A DNA stretch of 6,596 bases from Afipia sp. Its GTDB lineage: Bacteria > Pseudomonadota > Alphaproteobacteria > Rhizobiales > Xanthobacteraceae. Made by a program: the position numbers and the translations under genes. The notes beneath the pieces were generated by a model. That model saw only the letters and a program-made list of their open reading frames with translations, was not told the origin of the DNA and searched no databases. The DNA lies in contig JAGVII010000434.1 of assembly GCA_020056155.1 (NCBI GenBank), forward strand, positions 1 to 6,596, given 5' to 3'. This document shows positions 5,754 through 6,596 of this stretch, piece after piece; the first letter of the stretch is position 1, and each line of letters opens with the position of its first letter.

Positions 5754-6596
5754 ATGACGACAGTCGCCTGCATTGGTGAATGCATGATCGAGCTCTCGCA
5801 AGGCGCAGGGAGCCAGCTCACCCGCGGCTATGGCGGTGACACACTCAACACTGCGGTTTATCTCGCGCGCCTCGGTGTGAACACGGATTACGTCACTGCG
5901 CTTGGCGACGATCCATTCAGCGACGAGATGATTGAGGCCTGGAAGGCAGAGGGCATCGGTACGGCGCACGTGTCGCGCGCGAACGGAAAGCTGCCCGGTC
6001 TCTATGCGATCCGCACCAATGAGGCCGGCGAGCGGTCGTTCTATTACTGGCGTGAGAATGCTGCGGCGCGCATGCTGCTTGAGCTGCCGGAAACCGAAGC
6101 GATGCTCGCGGCACTGGCGGGCTACGATATGGTGTATCTCTCCGGCGTTACACTGTCGCTCTACAGCGCTGATGGACGTCAGCGGTTGATCGACGCGCTC
6201 AGGAAAGCCCGCGAGGGAACGACCCGCGTGGCGTTCGACACCAATTTCCGTCCGCAAGGCTGGCTGGTTCTGGATGCCGCACGTCAGGTCTATCGCGACA
6301 TGCTTGCCGTCGCCGACATCGTGCTGGCGTCCATCGACGACCTCACGCCGCTGTTTGGCGCGCGGATGCATGGCGAACTGATCGACCGCATGGCCGCCCG
6401 CGAGGTTGTGCTGAAACTAGCCGCGCCTGGCAGCGTTGTCAGGGTTGATGGCGTGGAGCATCGTGTGAAAGCGGAACCGGTCAACAGCGTGGTGGACACA
6501 ACGGCGGCGGGCGACAGCTTTTCTGCGGCCTATCTCGCTGCGAGGCTGCGCGGGGCGACGCCGCTCGAGGCGGCGCGGGCGGGGCATCGTCTGGCG
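5754..6596 (+). CDS. kdgK: PfkB-family sugar-acid kinase, 2-dehydro-3-deoxygluconokinase type (3' end missing)
   Basis: Cytoplasmic ribokinase-fold enzyme; the family phosphorylates 2-keto-3-deoxy-D-gluconate with ATP to the 6-phosphate, feeding the lower Entner-Doudoroff pathway. The frame has 281 codons and runs off the window edge without a stop; relatives have about 300-310 residues, so only the last helix or so is missing. Visible motifs are the substrate-side GYGGDTLNTAVYLARLG (25-41), FYYWRENAAA (96-105) with the Tyr and Arg that contact KDG in characterised enzymes, Arg166 in DTNFRP, and the catalytic/anion-hole signature DTTAAGDSF (248-256) with Asp254 as base. The Ala in place of the first Gly of DTxGAGD is common in this subgroup. 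The start is ATG 5754 (GTG 5751 is possible); the Shine-Dalgarno is weak, suggesting translational coupling to the SDR gene 14 bp upstream. Confidence 0.88.
   Translation, partial: MTTVACIGECMIELSQGAGSQLTRGYGGDTLNTAVYLARLGVNTDYVTALGDDPFSDEMIEAWKAEGIGTAHVSRANGKLPGLYAIRTNEAGERSFYYWRENAAARMLLELPETEAMLAALAGYDMVYLSGVTLSLYSADGRQRLIDALRKAREGTTRVAFDTNFRPQGWLVLDAARQVYRDMLAVADIVLASIDDLTPLFGARMHGELIDRMAAREVVLKLAAPGSVVRVDGVEHRVKAEPVNSVVDTTAAGDSFSAAYLAARLRGATPLEAARAGHRLA

Noticed and set aside
5700..6371. Minus-strand open frame opposite the kinase gene
   Set aside because: The plus strand encodes a PfkB kinase with both family signatures; the antisense product has no recognisable features.

Overview
The window looks like alphaproteobacterial chromosome, most likely from the Bradyrhizobium/Rhodopseudomonas/Afipia group. 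This rests on GC-rich coding with strong third-position G/C, the style of the proteins, and an imperfect palindrome of the 'CGTCATTGCGAG...GCAATCCAG' family, which is scattered through many such genomes. The genus is inferred, not demonstrated. All recognisable genes lie on the + strand and read as one catabolic cluster.

Layout: a short leader (1-115, no gene recognised); a MalK/UgpC-type ABC ATPase (116-1183); a 104-bp gap holding a regular GTCA array; a Tat-exported family 1 substrate-binding protein (1288-2610); a 66-bp gap dominated by a perfect 10-bp inverted repeat; a MalF/UgpA-type permease (2677-3636); an unusual duplicated gene junction (3602-3732); a MalG/UgpE-type permease (3723-4631); a palindromic repeat (4652-4730); a D-erythronate dehydrogenase-like SDR (4756-5739, DenD type); and a PfkB sugar-acid kinase of the 2-keto-3-deoxygluconate kinase type (5754 to the window edge, 3' end missing).

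Together the first four genes make a complete carbohydrate ABC importer: periplasmic receptor, two membrane subunits and the ATPase. The two enzyme genes suggest that the imported compound, or a product of it, is a sugar acid or polyol that is oxidised by the SDR and then phosphorylated as a 2-keto-3-deoxy acid. The true substrate cannot be read from the sequence.

No wholly new system is evident. The most interesting signals lie between the genes. At the permease-permease junction a 37-bp segment is repeated 94 bp downstream. The copies differ at only three positions, all synonymous in the upstream permease frame. The duplication creates a 33-codon ORF linked to both neighbours by identical 8-nt ATGACTGA overlaps. 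The GTCA array (five copies at 13, 12, 13, 12 nt) and the stable stem-loop after the receptor gene are also worth checking.
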